Under the pieces are notes generated by a model, which saw nothing but the letters and a program-made list of their open reading frames with translations, ran no database searches and was not told where the DNA came from. Of a stretch of 64,000 nt of DNA, positions 1 to 10,630 are shown piece by piece. This DNA is from Periconia sp. R9002 (taxonomy: Eukaryota > Ascomycota > Dothideomycetes > Pleosporales > Periconiaceae), in contig JAMAHW010000051.1 in the NCBI GenBank assembly GCA_023627715.1, positions 62,001 to 126,000 on the forward strand. Reading direction: 5' to 3'. Numbering within the stretch: position 1 is the first letter of the stretch; each line of letters starts with the position of its first letter. The position numbers and the translations under genes were made by a program.

Positions 1-695
1 TGTAAAATTAATTCGGATGGGTCTTATTCCCTGGGTTCGGTTGAGGCGCATCTGCGTGATGACGAGTTTTGAATGTTTGTGGTGGCGGAAATGTGATCAT
101 TTGAGGATGTGCACAAATCCACACTGTTCAGGATCACTCGATATTAGATCTAGGTGCAAATAGATGAGCCAACATGAAGTGTACAATTTTTTTTTTTTGG
201 AGGGGGCTTCGGAATCGATAAATTATCGGTATGACGGTTTGTAGCACAAAAATGCGGCAGGGATACACCAGCTGCATTAAAGTGGGGTTTGGGCTCGTAA
301 TTTTGTAAAATGTGAGAATCATTTGAACGAGCGTGTACATAGGCCGGTCAGTGGAGCAGACATCTGACCACTAGAGATGCTGTATAATGGACGGCGTCAG
401 CCATATCACAGTCTGTGCTGGGATGACGCGTGATCACAATGACTATAAATTGGTTTGTGTTCAAAAGATGAGCCTTGTGTTTGTACCACATCAAATGGCT
501 GTAAGCTTGTTTAAAGTGGTTCTTAATCATGCAAATACTCGTGATTTTACGTTCAAAGCATCGACCTCTACCTCACACAATTTTATTAACCTCCTTCGAT
601 GAACTGGGTGGCCTTACGCATTCAGCTCAGATCAGGATCGACTACACGGTCTAACTACCCGCACGTTTCACATTGCTCTGCGACTCTCAAACGCC
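1..695. other. Gene-free left edge
   Basis: No coding frame with fungal character, splice signals or RNA gene was seen. The stretch includes a short T-run near 190 and is otherwise unremarkable. Its right end is the promoter of the first paralog gene. Confidence 0.5.
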
Positions 696-1478
696 ATGTC
701 GCCCACATACAACCCTTATAAAAGCCGCGACCTAAAGCGCAGACAGCTAATCAGGATGTGGCAAATTACTCTACTGCGAGGTGCTTTGCGCAAACCCCCG
801 GACAATAAAACTGTTGGAAAAATCATAAATAACTTCGACGACATGCTCAGTCCCGAGCACAGAGAGAAATGGGAATATCTTCAGAAAAAACATGGAGCGG
901 TACTGGCTGATATCAAGAATGGGAAAAATCTGGAAGGTGTCCCGAAGCAAGATTTTGAGAATTTTTTCGGAGAGATCGCAGTGTCTCTAGACCTGACGAC
1001 AGAGGAGATCAGCGTTAAACTTCAAGGTGATGAGGAGTATGGGCGATTGATTGTCTTCTACAGACATACTCTCTGCAAGAACATATTTGGAGAGACGAAC
1101 TATCCCGACCTTGTGAAAGAGGCCTTCGTCAACGAGCTCGAACATCCGTTGCCACACAAGTTTCATCAACTCCAGGTGAAATATGGTCGGGGATTTTATA
1201 AGAGGATTGGTGAGCTGGAGAAGGAAGGCGAACCAACGTTGACTCGTGCTGAGGCGGACGAAATGGAGATTGAATTGGAACTTTTCTTCGACAAGGTTGC
1301 AAACTCAATGAATATACCCATAAACGAACTCCTGAATACGGTGCTAGGAGAACACTCGCCTAGCAATGATGTAGAAAGTGGCGAGGTTGATAATTTGGAA
1401 GGTAGTGATGCTGGGCGTGGAAGTCTCACGGATGGCGCTGAGTCTGACGATGGCCTAACGGAAATGGGAGACTGGTAA
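696..1478 (+). CDS. Acidic-tailed hypothetical protein, tandem paralog copy 1
   Basis: Intronless frame of 260 aa that I do not recognise. It begins with a basic block, KSRDLKRRQL (about residues 9-18), shared with the genes at 2165 and 4308. The body appears to hold two copies of one helical unit: YLQKKHG (61-67) followed by FENFFGEIAVSLDL (87-100), then HQLQVKYG (157-164) followed by LELFFDKVANSMNI (194-207). The tail is acidic and ends DDGLTEMGDW. There is no signal peptide, membrane segment or Cys/His metal motif. The protein is probably cytoplasmic or nuclear; function is unknown. The start is the first ATG, just before the conserved basic block. Three same-strand copies point to local tandem duplication. 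Confidence 0.75.
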   Translation: MSPTYNPYKSRDLKRRQLIRMWQITLLRGALRKPPDNKTVGKIINNFDDMLSPEHREKWEYLQKKHGAVLADIKNGKNLEGVPKQDFENFFGEIAVSLDLTTEEISVKLQGDEEYGRLIVFYRHTLCKNIFGETNYPDLVKEAFVNELEHPLPHKFHQLQVKYGRGFYKRIGELEKEGEPTLTRAEADEMEIELELFFDKVANSMNIPINELLNTVLGEHSPSNDVESGEVDNLEGSDAGRGSLTDGAESDDGLTEMGDW

Positions 1479-2164
1479 CCGTTCAATTATCAGTGCTTGA
1501 AATTTGGGTGTAGTCATCTTCAGTGATCCTGGCAGCGGTTTGTGTTAGAAACCTTCTGTACGTGATCCAGGGCAGCTTAAATCGGGTCCTTTCATTCGTT
1601 TTCAGTTACAACATGTTTTGATGCTTCATTCTCATTAGCTGTTTCTCTGACGAATAATACCTAGCATAGTTCTTTTGTGTCATTGATCTCGTTTCAAGTT
1701 GCCTTTACGGAAGGCTGAAGATTTGAACAAAGCTCTAAAATGAAAGGACTACCAAAATGATGTGCTGTCCGTCCTACACAGTATCAAAACTGAGAGTACA
1801 CGTATACAGTCACACGATGAGTATAACAATAGCGGTACGTGCGAAGACTTCAGGTACTCAAATATGTATCAAGTTCATCAGTATGATGAGACGTGCAACA
1901 TCAAACAGCGTACATATCAGCGAATGACTCTTCTTATTGTGCTACACAGATGCCTCTTACTGTGTATAAAGAGGTGCTCAATATGTTGGTTCTTCACCTC
2001 TACATCTTCCAAGATCCGCGACACTTGCAACCAGTATTCACATCTTTGACAAGCCTCTTTATAGCTCAAAACCCGCTGAAAAACCAGCTTTCGAACCACT
2101 CGATTACATCAAACGCCTCCAAGTCAAACGTCTCCGTATAAAGCAACATATTACCATAGCCAAC
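1479..2164. other. Spacer between paralog copies 1 and 2
   Basis: No supported gene. A TATAAAG-like element lies about 28 nt before the copy 2 ATG, which is very close for a promoter TATA box. Confidence 0.4.
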
Positions 2165-2970
2165 ATGCCTGTGCATAACCAGAACAAGTCACGCGACTTG
2201 AAGCGCAATCAACTCTTCGACATGTGGCGAATAACTACTAGAAGGCACCTGACACAAAAGGTTCCGGAGGACAACGAATTCCAAGAAATCAAGAGGAGGT
2301 TCGCGGATATGCTTTCCGTAGAACAATTGGATGAGTGGGAGGGTCTCTTGAAGAAACATGGGGATCTTATTGAAGTAGTGGAAACGACTCGCCCGAAGGT
2401 GGATTGCCCGCCCGCGGAGGCAGCTGCGAGGTTTGAAATCGCGGGGTTTTTTCATAAGGTCGGATTGTCACTAGACATGGATGTGCAAGAACTCTGGGAG
2501 GAAGTTCACAAGGATCCTAAAAGGATGTTCTCATCAAGATGTTCAGAGCGACCCTGTTTCACCAACAGTTTTTCTCCTGGGAAAATCCTGATCATCTCAA
2601 ATTGAGGTTCCTCAACACACTTCAACCCGCGCATTCCATAGAATTTTTGGGTATTCAGGAAAAATATGGAAAGGACATCTGGTGGCAGCTGGATGCGGAC
2701 ATGGAGGGCGGTATGTTTGTTGAGGTTGAACAGAAGCTGCAAGAGTTCTTCGACAAAGTCGCCAAAACCATTGACATGAGCATCGTGCAGCTTTACGAGA
2801 TGGAATCGCCGGAGAATACCCCTGTTGCTGACGAATCAAGTCTTGAGGTACAGGAAGACAACACGCTACTGGGACTTCGCATTATACGGTTGAATAAGTC
2901 AGGAGAAGTGGAACCTGACGACGATGATGATACCGTCATGGGAGAAACAGATCAGACTTATATGAATTAG
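2165..2970 (+). pseudogene. Tandem paralog copy 2, frameshifted
   Basis: The same family as the genes at 696 and 4308. The N-terminal frame starts MPVHNQNKSRDLKRNQL and runs to about 2520, where the family alignment moves to another frame: KDVLIKMFRATLFHQ, matching LDNFIDMYKDTLHKH of copy 3. That frame continues through repeat unit 2 (EFLGIQEKYG and LQEFFDKVAKTIDM) to the acidic tail DDDDDTVMGE. The first frame alone would stop at 2605. The shift lies near 2518-2523, in a run of A. A 56-nt intron at 2483-2538 would also rejoin the frames, but it would remove about 19 residues that are coding in both paralogs and its donor is weak. A frameshifted pseudogene or a sequencing indel is therefore preferred. 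Confidence 0.65.
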
Positions 2971-4307
2971 AAGTCTAGCTCCGACACTCATGTTCAGCTG
3001 ATTCGGATCAGTGGATTAGCAACAGTTGCCCTATGTCTTTTTCTGGAGTAGTCTAGGTTTAGGCGAGACCTAGGGGACATCTGGGTCATTTTAGGGATGT
3101 TTCTGACTCCTAAGGATTTATCCAGCCACCAGAATTTCGATCTCAGTTTCGGTATAACTCTGTTTTGCTTGTTTTTCTTTTTCGTCTTTCTTTCTTCTCT
3201 CAGATTGTGTTTCACATGTTTTCAAATAACTACTTTATCTATGCATCACTTATGTTTCTTCGAATAACATTACTGTTGGATCATAACCAATAATTTACTC
3301 TCCCTTTTACCAAACATGCTTGACCCGAAGCTCCGAAGTTGTGACCACCAATCACTATGTATACAAGTTTTAGCCACCCCACAGGATCATCTCTTCGTAC
3401 TCGTAACGGTCTACACGTAAAAGGGTCACACCGCGCCGCTACAACCTCTGGACCAACAAACACAATAATAAAATACCGTAGGGTACACTTACCTATCTAG
3501 CGCTTCTGCTGGTTGATGAACACGTTGTGCGTATTTCAGTGGTGGAATCTGCGCTATTTCTACAAGCCCCTCGGCTTAATCCGTTCATCCAGCTATGGCA
3601 AGCTTGGAGGGCGAAACAGGGAATTACAAAGACGCTTTCCATTGCGATAAATACCATCGAAGCTTCTTGTAGAAGTTTTACATAGCGCTGGCTAGTAACA
3701 TGATATCTCTAAACGTGGCATAGAGGATATCTTCTGTGACAGGTGGGAAGTGGACAATTTTGAATCATGGCTGGGTGAAAATTGTGGGAGGTGACAATCC
3801 CCAGAAAAAGGGGCTAGATGTTGGGACGTGTACGATTTTCGTTGGCTAGCGTTCGATCTTGGGATCAAACGGCGAATTGGTCATGCATTTCTTTCTGTTT
3901 ATCCACTGCCTATAGGTAAATCTTCCGTATCCGATTTGAGGTCCATGGATTACCTGTTGCCGGTTTCCCTATTTATCAATCTGTATTTCTAGATACATAA
4001 TGTTTTCTTAGCTATGTCAATTCAGCTAAATGGTAGTGAAGGAAAATAGGGGCTAGTGATCATTGCTGATGTAGTACCACTTTGAGTGAAGGATGTTGAT
4101 ACGACGTTACAAGTTGTGCAGCTTATTGTTTCAAAATCGCTACACACGATTTACAGACCATGAAAACTTCAACCTGGTATAAAAGCTGGATGATCCCATC
4201 AGACTCTAAGATTTGTATTTAATAACACGCACCTGATTTACAAAAGCAGTAGCTGGTATATTCGACAAAGCAAACGTCTCGATATCACAAAGAGTTGTAT
4301 CAAAACT
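2971..4307. other. Spacer between paralog copies 2 and 3
   Basis: About 1.3 kb without a convincing coding frame. The only notable element is a TATA box close to the copy 3 start. Confidence 0.45.
4178..4185 (+). promoter_or_regulatory. TATA box of paralog copy 3
   Basis: TATAAAAG lies 123 nt before the ATG at 4308, on the coding strand, a plausible core-promoter position in fungi. No experimental start site is available. Confidence 0.45.
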
Positions 4308-5123
4308 ATGCCTACACTCCACCGATTCAAATCCCGCGACTTGCGGCGCAATCAACTGATGGACCAATGGAAGATTGTCGTCCGCAAAAAGAATCTCCTA
4401 CCAGTCCCGTCCGACGAGGAAGTCAAGAAAATTCGAGAAACGTTTGATGACATGGTGTTCCGTCTCGGGAAAGAAGATGATTGGAAGCAGCTGAAGATGA
4501 AGTACAAGGATGACCTGGAAAAAGCGTACAATGGAAAACGGCCCCGTAGGAGTGTACAAACAAGACTGGAAGTATTTTTTGGGGATATCGCAAGGCTCCT
4601 GGATTTAACGCATAAGGAAACTGCTCAACGAGTGTGGGAGGACGAAAAACTGGACAACTTTATCGACATGTACAAAGACACTCTCCACAAGCACATATTC
4701 CCCTTGTACGACAAGCCTGAGATCATCAAGGAAAAATTTGTTGCTGGCCTCAATCATACCCTCCGTAACGAGTTTCACCAGCTTCAGAAGCAATATGGAA
4801 GGGGTTTCTGGGACGAGGTCGGTGCGGCAGATACAGATCCGGAGCGGTCTCAGGAGCTCTCGGAAGTCCTGGAATTTTTCTACGAAGACGTAGCAGATTC
4901 AATGGGTATAGACATGGCGGACGTGATCGACCTCATCTGGGAAGGCAAATCTCCTCATCCCTCTCAGAAGAGTGGCAGACTGGAAGATACACAACATCAA
5001 ACAGCGGGTGACCGTCAATGGAGCTTTCAAGACATTGACAATCCGCCAGACGAATCTGACGACGATGATAAAACGGTAGTCGGACATGCAGATGACACGG
5101 GGGCTTCTACTTTGAGTGTATAA
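4308..5123 (+). CDS. Acidic-tailed hypothetical protein, tandem paralog copy 3
   Basis: Intronless frame of 271 aa, the best preserved family member. N-terminal basic block KSRDLRRNQL (8-17), then two related units: WKQLKMKYKDDL (59-70) with RLEVFFGDIARLLDL (86-100) and a following VWEDE, and FHQLQKQYGRGF (156-167) with VLEFFYEDVADSMGI (187-201) and a following IWEGK. The hydrophobic pattern suggests an all-helical protein built from an internal duplication. The C-terminus is disordered and acidic (ESDDDDKTVVGH). No enzyme, membrane or metal-binding motif is visible, and I do not recognise the family. The adjacent paralogs suggest rapid turnover. Confidence 0.78.
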   Translation: MPTLHRFKSRDLRRNQLMDQWKIVVRKKNLLPVPSDEEVKKIRETFDDMVFRLGKEDDWKQLKMKYKDDLEKAYNGKRPRRSVQTRLEVFFGDIARLLDLTHKETAQRVWEDEKLDNFIDMYKDTLHKHIFPLYDKPEIIKEKFVAGLNHTLRNEFHQLQKQYGRGFWDEVGAADTDPERSQELSEVLEFFYEDVADSMGIDMADVIDLIWEGKSPHPSQKSGRLEDTQHQTAGDRQWSFQDIDNPPDESDDDDKTVVGHADDTGASTLSV

Positions 5124-5659
5124 CGAGGCTCAGTGATTCTGAGGTAGCTAGTAGTTACCAATAAACATTTCTTATTACGAAATGAAATACGAGATGACAC
5201 GATTGTAGAGGATTATTGAGGTTATGATGAGAATGATTTCTCGTGTTTGCCTCTTCTGATTTCTATCTGTTCAGGTTCATTTTGTGCATTCTTCACTTTC
5301 TGTTTTTTCCCCTGTGTGAAGATGGAATGATGACGTAGTACTGTATAAATTGCAATAAGAGCAGGTTGCGCTCCCATGAGGTATCTTGATGACCCAAATC
5401 AAACCCACAGCTTCTTATTATAGCTACACACACCTTACAATCAGACAAATGACACATATGCGATAACAAATCCTGAAGGCGATGACATGGTAGCCCTATG
5501 AACTTGACTCAACACTATTGTACACGGAACTTCGCCAAAGGTCGAAAATACCTGAGGCTATAGCGCATGTCCCAGCAAAACTATATGGTAGCGCGTGATG
5601 TAGGCTGCAGTGATACAGCAGACGTAGTAAAGAGCACTTTTCAATGTCGCAATGTAAAT
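5124..5659. other. Intergenic region between convergent genes
   Basis: Holds the 3' ends of paralog copy 3 and of the MFS transporter gene. No gene or distinct element was seen. Confidence 0.45.
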
Positions 5660-7341
5660 CTACGCATCTTGCCCATTGTTTTGCTCTTGGACAGTCTGTT
5701 GACGCCTGAGCGCCATGCTCTCCTTCTCAGCCTTGATCTTCTCAGCCATTTTGCTCTTGGCTCGAATCTCCGGACCTTTCCAATAGAAGACGTAAACCGG
5801 GATACAGACAAGCACTGACACCCCGAAGAGCAGGAAAGTGGAGTTCTGGGTTCCTAACTTCTTGTACATGGGGCCTGTGTAGATAGCGCAAAGACCTGCC
5901 AGGAGATCACGAGAGAAGCCGTTACCACCAGTCGCCGAAGCAGCGTACTTGCCACCATAGGAGGCCACCATGTAGTCGATAGTGGCATAATAGATGGCCA
6001 TGTTGGCTGCACCTATGAGCACGGCGAAGATGAGGGGGGCGATCCATGGAATTGGCGGGCCGGTGACGGTAAATGCGGAACCAAGGAGACCGATAGGGAG
6101 AAGAGGCGCGAGAAACAAGAGCCACCAGAGACGGCTTTCTTCTGTGAGGGTCTCCGGATGCCATATGCGGCGTTGGTTGTGATTTCGGATGACGGGTATG
6201 AAAGTGAGATAGGCAACGCAGTATCCCAAGAAAAGAGCCAACATGGCAACGCTAAATTGCGTAGGCGTAAAATTCCACTGACCGAAGACGATGCCGTATG
6301 ATTCGAGAAAGCTGAAGATGAGAGCATCGCTAAAACCACTCAGTAAAGAAAGGAACAGCACAACAGGCTCGAACATTAGCATGTAGTAAGGACGAGACAT
6401 GGTTTTGAAGAGCTCCTTTGGCTCCAGGCGTTGCAAAAGAGACATCTCTTCGTGGGGTCCATAGACGTTGCAGGTAGGATCTTGTTGGCGCTGCTTCTTT
6501 GCATGGCTACCAAGCACTTTAGCCGCAAGGGTCTCAGGGACGGTGAATGCGTGAATAAGTTGGACTATGACGCCGAAGATGAGCTGGATCCAGAAGTTCC
6601 AACGCCAATTGAGGTGTTCCTCAACGGGACCTCCAGCAATACCACCAAAGACGCTACCAACGCAAGACCTTTGATGAAGTCAGCACAAATACAGAAATGT
6701 ACATGTAGGAGGATTACTCACCAGAACGAAGCCCAAAGTACGGCATATTGCTGTTCATCAGGGTCAAACATATCGGCGACCATTCCAAGAGTCACTGAAC
6801 CTCCAGCAGTAGAGAAACCTCCCAGAACGCGTGCGGCCAGAATCATGCTCCAATTAGTGCTTAAGCCGGCAAGCAGTTGCCAGATATTGATGAAGAAAAG
6901 AGAGGATTGCATGATAGGCCAACGACCAAATTCTTCGGACCAAGGGGCCCAGAATTCGCATCCGAAGGCATATGTGATGAGGAACGCCGTCATACCCTGA
7001 CGGGCGGATTTGATGCCATAGTGTTCGTTGATGGGGTTTACTGCGTTAGAATAAATGGCGGCGTTCTGAACACATTAGTAAGAAACTGGCAGGCAGAGGG
7101 TGAAACAGGCACTTACGAAGTTCATGCTGGTCTGGCAGAGAGCCACGACGGTGAGGATCCACCATTTCTTCTTGCTAGAAAAAGAATATGCAGTATGCTT
7201 GAAGTCTTTGATCTCGTCGAGAACAATTCTTTCTCCCCTCGGTGATGAAGCGGATGCAGTGCTAGACTTCTTGGATCTAGTATCTGTCCGTGCAGTTGAG
7301 AAATCGTCGAGCGCGATGTCTTCAAACTGAGAATTTCGCAT
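5660..7341 (-). CDS. MFS transporter, DHA1-like drug:H+ antiporter family
   Basis: Three exons on the minus strand: 7341-7117, 7065-6722 and 6668-5660, giving 525 aa. Both introns have GTAAGT/GTGAGT donors and AG acceptors, and the frame closes. The cytosolic N-terminus is polar and Ser-rich, followed by membrane segments from about residue 55. The loop 2-3 signature appears as PWSEEFGRWPIM, and ARVLGGFSTAGGS and NWRWNFWIQLIFG are typical of DHA1-type fungal exporters. A mid-protein cytosolic loop is followed by six more helices and a charged tail (AEKIKAEKESMALRRQQ). It would work at the plasma membrane as a proton-coupled exporter of small molecules. The substrate cannot be told. No biosynthetic cluster surrounds it. 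Confidence 0.88.
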
Positions 7342-8869
7342 GATGATGAGATTGGGGATGGAAGAATTGAGTCTATGCCAAGGTGTTACAACTTTTGAGA
7401 ATAGGTTGAAGAGTGGAGATTGGGGGGTAAAGGAAGGCAGGAAGCCAGAGTGAAATAATCTGGGGAGGATATCATTTATAGTGGGTGCGCCGTGGAATGG
7501 AAACTTACTTTCTCGTTGTTTGGATGAGAAATATGATTGGATTGTGAAAACCCCGCTGGGGAATCGATTGTACCATGACATTAATTGACGGGGAAGATCA
7601 GCTACAGCGGAAGTACAACCTGATGATCAATCATTGCTTTCGCTTGAAAATCGAAATTAAGGTACAAGTGACGCTGTTACATTCTTTTGTGGCAATCTGG
7701 ACAAGTATGTCGTAAACAATCTTCCATTCAGAATTGATGGGGAAGGGGTAAGATTGTGACCTTCGTCATTGCCATCTCTGTTTTTTTCAAAAAGGGAACC
7801 TACGAAGCAGCCCAAGTAAAGCGTTGAGAATTCCCCGCTTCGTAATTCTAATGTGCCCCATTTCATGGTTGCCAATCAATGACTCCTTGACCATCTTGTC
7901 TGGGCATTAAAAATGAAATGACCATAATAGGCTAGTTTGAAATAAAATCCCACAACAGCACAGTGAAAATCTCACATCTTTTCGATGCCACAAATCCTGA
8001 AATAACCGCGTATATTTATAAAAAGCAGTCTTGTGAATAGTGAAATCCGGCTGCTTTGCATTTTACAAAATCTTGCAAGTATCATAGCTGTAGAAACCGC
8101 ACCCTCGACGTTACTCTCCGCCCGACCATCACCAATATCATTGATGTCACGACTCGTTACTTTGAGTTGAAAATAGATACTCGGATATATTATGTGATTC
8201 GCACTACTCCAATAATGGTCGAAGCACCAGTATGGTGGACTCATTGCTGATATTGACCGGATTATGAGAATTCGGGAATGTACATAACTTGGATGAGGTG
8301 ATGCAGGTATGTAAAATTGATGATGATGGAGTTCTGGGTGAGTGTATGTACAGTCTACAATGCACCTTCGAAAATCGGTTGATCTTGAATAGAATTCCCG
8401 TACCGTAATTCTCGACTTGACAATACGATAAATTCTTTATTAGCAGTCAAAGAGATGAAAGATGTTTTGGAGTTCCGAGTATTGAACAAGCTGTAATCAA
8501 GTCACGTGTGGTAGCGGAAGATGCCACGAAAGAACCTTGGAACCCATTCGTTACCAAGATGCACAGCTGACCCTTCATACATTATCGCAATGTTATCCCA
8601 GGTGAAGCAGGCGTGTTGGAGAAGAGCGTTTTTAGCGCAGCAAGATCTGTGGGGGTTCGCTAACAATCTCCAAAGCTATGCTGAAAAGCGGGAATAGGAG
8701 GTGCTGGTATCTGTCATTGGAGTGCAATGTGGGCTGCGCTGTGTAGATGCCAGAAAATTTACAGGCGAATCGTTTAGCAAAACTGTGCACAGCGATGGTA
8801 GGAGGTATCAATGCATATGAATCAATACTGATTCCCATTACGTCCAGCTTCGAAACAAAGTTCATTCTC
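7342..8869. other. Intergenic region of about 1.5 kb
   Basis: Divided between the MFS promoter and downstream flank of the next minus-strand gene. Short frames here lack homology or splice support. Nothing else was seen. Confidence 0.4.
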
Positions 8870-9346
8870 TCATGGAAGTTCAGCCCCCAGAACCCACATA
8901 CAAACCGACTTCGCCAACTCCTTCGCCCCTTCCTCCGTCTGCCCATTATACTTCTCTGGATCCGACTCCCATATGAGCTCCGTGAACCGCGTATCTTTTT
9001 CGGCCACCGCGCCCGTCGCAGCATCCAACTCGACGGAGAACTTGGCCTCCACCATCTTATTGCCCGTCCAACTGCGATACATATGCACAACTGCATTTCC
9101 CTTATCATCCGGTCCGTCGGCATACACAAACCATTTATCTTCCATCTGTTGCGGCTTGCAGCCGTTGAAGATTTTGGTGATTTCCGTGTGTGGGATGGAT
9201 TGGTCCCAGGTCGAGGTGATGGGCTTTTGCATAGGTTTTCTCTTCCAGTCCTCGGCGGTTACGCGCTTGGTTGGTGGGGTTCCTCTGTAGCCGTAAAGGT
9301 GATGGTGGCGGAGAGCTTCGAATTGTTGGGAGTCGAGGTCGCTCAT
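8870..9346 (-). CDS. Conserved hypothetical protein, 158 aa
   Basis: Intronless, starting at an ATG (MSDLDSQQFEAL). The core holds a Trp/aromatic-rich block, MEDKWFVYADGPDD (about 68-81), followed by VVHMYRSWTGNKMVEAKF (about 86-103). This pairing resembles small uncharacterised bacterial proteins with a DKWFIYY...FHRSWTG pattern; that likeness is from memory and is not tested here. There is no signal peptide or membrane helix, so it is probably a soluble cytosolic protein. A TATATA-rich element about 120 nt upstream (near 9461-9473) could be its promoter. Function unknown. Confidence 0.65.
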   Translation of the reverse strand: MSDLDSQQFEALRHHHLYGYRGTPPTKRVTAEDWKRKPMQKPITSTWDQSIPHTEITKIFNGCKPQQMEDKWFVYADGPDDKGNAVVHMYRSWTGNKMVEAKFSVELDAATGAVAEKDTRFTELIWESDPEKYNGQTEEGAKELAKSVCMWVLGAELP

Positions 9347-10024
9347 GTTTGTTGTGGGTGTTATTGGGTAATTTTTCTAGGCGAAGGGAGTTTCAAGATT
9401 TTGGAAAAACTGAGGATTTGTAATGACTGGTTGCTCATGTCTCTCTAGAAGTCAAGCTATAGTCCTATATATAAGTGGCTCGTATCAAATATTCAGCCCC
9501 CATCTACATTGCGGCTGTGCTACTTGGCGTAGCCACAATAGATACACTAACCTCTCAGCCCATGACACATCTTCTTTGTAAGGCAGCTCCAAGGCGCACG
9601 TAGACTCCTTGCTGTTTTTGTTTTCAAATGCTGTTTGATAATATACGCCTCAAAAGCAGTGTATTATTCATGCTGCTCATCGTGGAACAAACTATCAGGA
9701 AGAAACCCTTTGAGGCGAGGCTGTATACGGGGACTTAATTGGTAAACAACACTAGAAAACTCCATAAAGGACGTAGCTGGTTGGTGGGTAAGGTTCCCCG
9801 CGTGCCCGCCTTCTGGAATATGACGTCAGGGGATCCCTGAGAGTGTGCTTGCACGAACTCTGTCTTGTCTCACACCAACGTAGAAAATACCAACCGATTC
9901 GTTATGTAACTACCTATCTTAGGAAAAAACAGACCATTACTCCATGAGTCCCAATCTTAGCAAGAAGCCCCTTGTATCCAGAAAGCCAATGTGTGTAGAA
10001 TGCCACACCCAGGCTTCCAGTTTC
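9347..10024. other. Intergenic region
   Basis: Promoter side of the gene ending at 9346, including a TATATATAAG stretch near 9465-9475, and downstream flank of the next minus-strand gene. No gene seen. Confidence 0.4.
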
Positions 10025-10630
10025 CTAGTGATCCGCGATCACCGAGACCAGCAAATTCTCACCTCCCTCCTTCACCGCGTGCACAATAACATCCGGTCCA
10101 AAAGGTCCCTCAAGATCATCAATATACTCGTCGTACTCGGCGTAATCCTCTTTCGTTAGATCGGGATCCAGCAGGACCTGTAGCGCTCGGTCACGAGCCT
10201 GCCTCCGATCCGCGTATGTGCCTTCGACGACTGTGTAGCGTTTTGACCCTGATCTATCCTTGTTGTATTCGATAACAGTTTGAACAACGTGATGAAGCGG
10301 CTGTTGAACCTTGCCGGAGGTATCTGGTTGCAATCCCGCTACGTTTTGTACCGTGTCGATTTCAACTTTGAACTCCTCTCCAGAAGCAGCTTTTGCAAAT
10401 ACCATTACGCCTTCACCATATTCCCAGTCAGGTGAATCGCTCTTGACAGCATACAGCGTAAAGAAACTTGGTTCATATCCTTCTTTGTTGAGCAGAGTCT
10501 TAGCTTCCGCCTTTGCCGCTTGAAGATCGGTGAACGTTGCCGGGATGGCAAGGTCGAAGACCATACCTGTCGGTTTGTTCGGGTCGAGAATGGAACGTTT
10601 GACGACGAAAAGGCTGTCTTGTTCTGGCAT
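10025..10630 (-). CDS. Hypothetical protein with an apparent duplicated domain
   Basis: Soluble protein of 201 aa from the ATG at 10630 (MPEQDSLFVVKR). This start has an AAA-ATG context and coincides with the beginning of the first domain; an in-frame ATG at 10735 would add 35 unrelated residues. Two halves look alike: a strand (LFVVKR / HHVVQTVIEY), an Ala-rich helix (AAKAEAKTLL / QARDRALQVLL), an acidic aromatic stretch, then VMVFAKAASGEEFKVEI / VIVHAVKEGGENLLVSV. This suggests a tandem alpha/beta domain duplication. No catalytic motif, signal peptide or membrane helix is visible. Function unknown; its neighbours give no clue. Confidence 0.6.
   Translation of the reverse strand: MPEQDSLFVVKRSILDPNKPTGMVFDLAIPATFTDLQAAKAEAKTLLNKEGYEPSFFTLYAVKSDSPDWEYGEGVMVFAKAASGEEFKVEIDTVQNVAGLQPDTSGKVQQPLHHVVQTVIEYNKDRSGSKRYTVVEGTYADRRQARDRALQVLLDPDLTKEDYAEYDEYIDDLEGPFGPDVIVHAVKEGGENLLVSVIADH

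Noticed and set aside
2483..2538. 56-nt intron in paralog copy 2
   Set aside because: It would restore the frame but would delete residues that are coding and conserved in both paralogs; kept only as an alternative to the frameshift.
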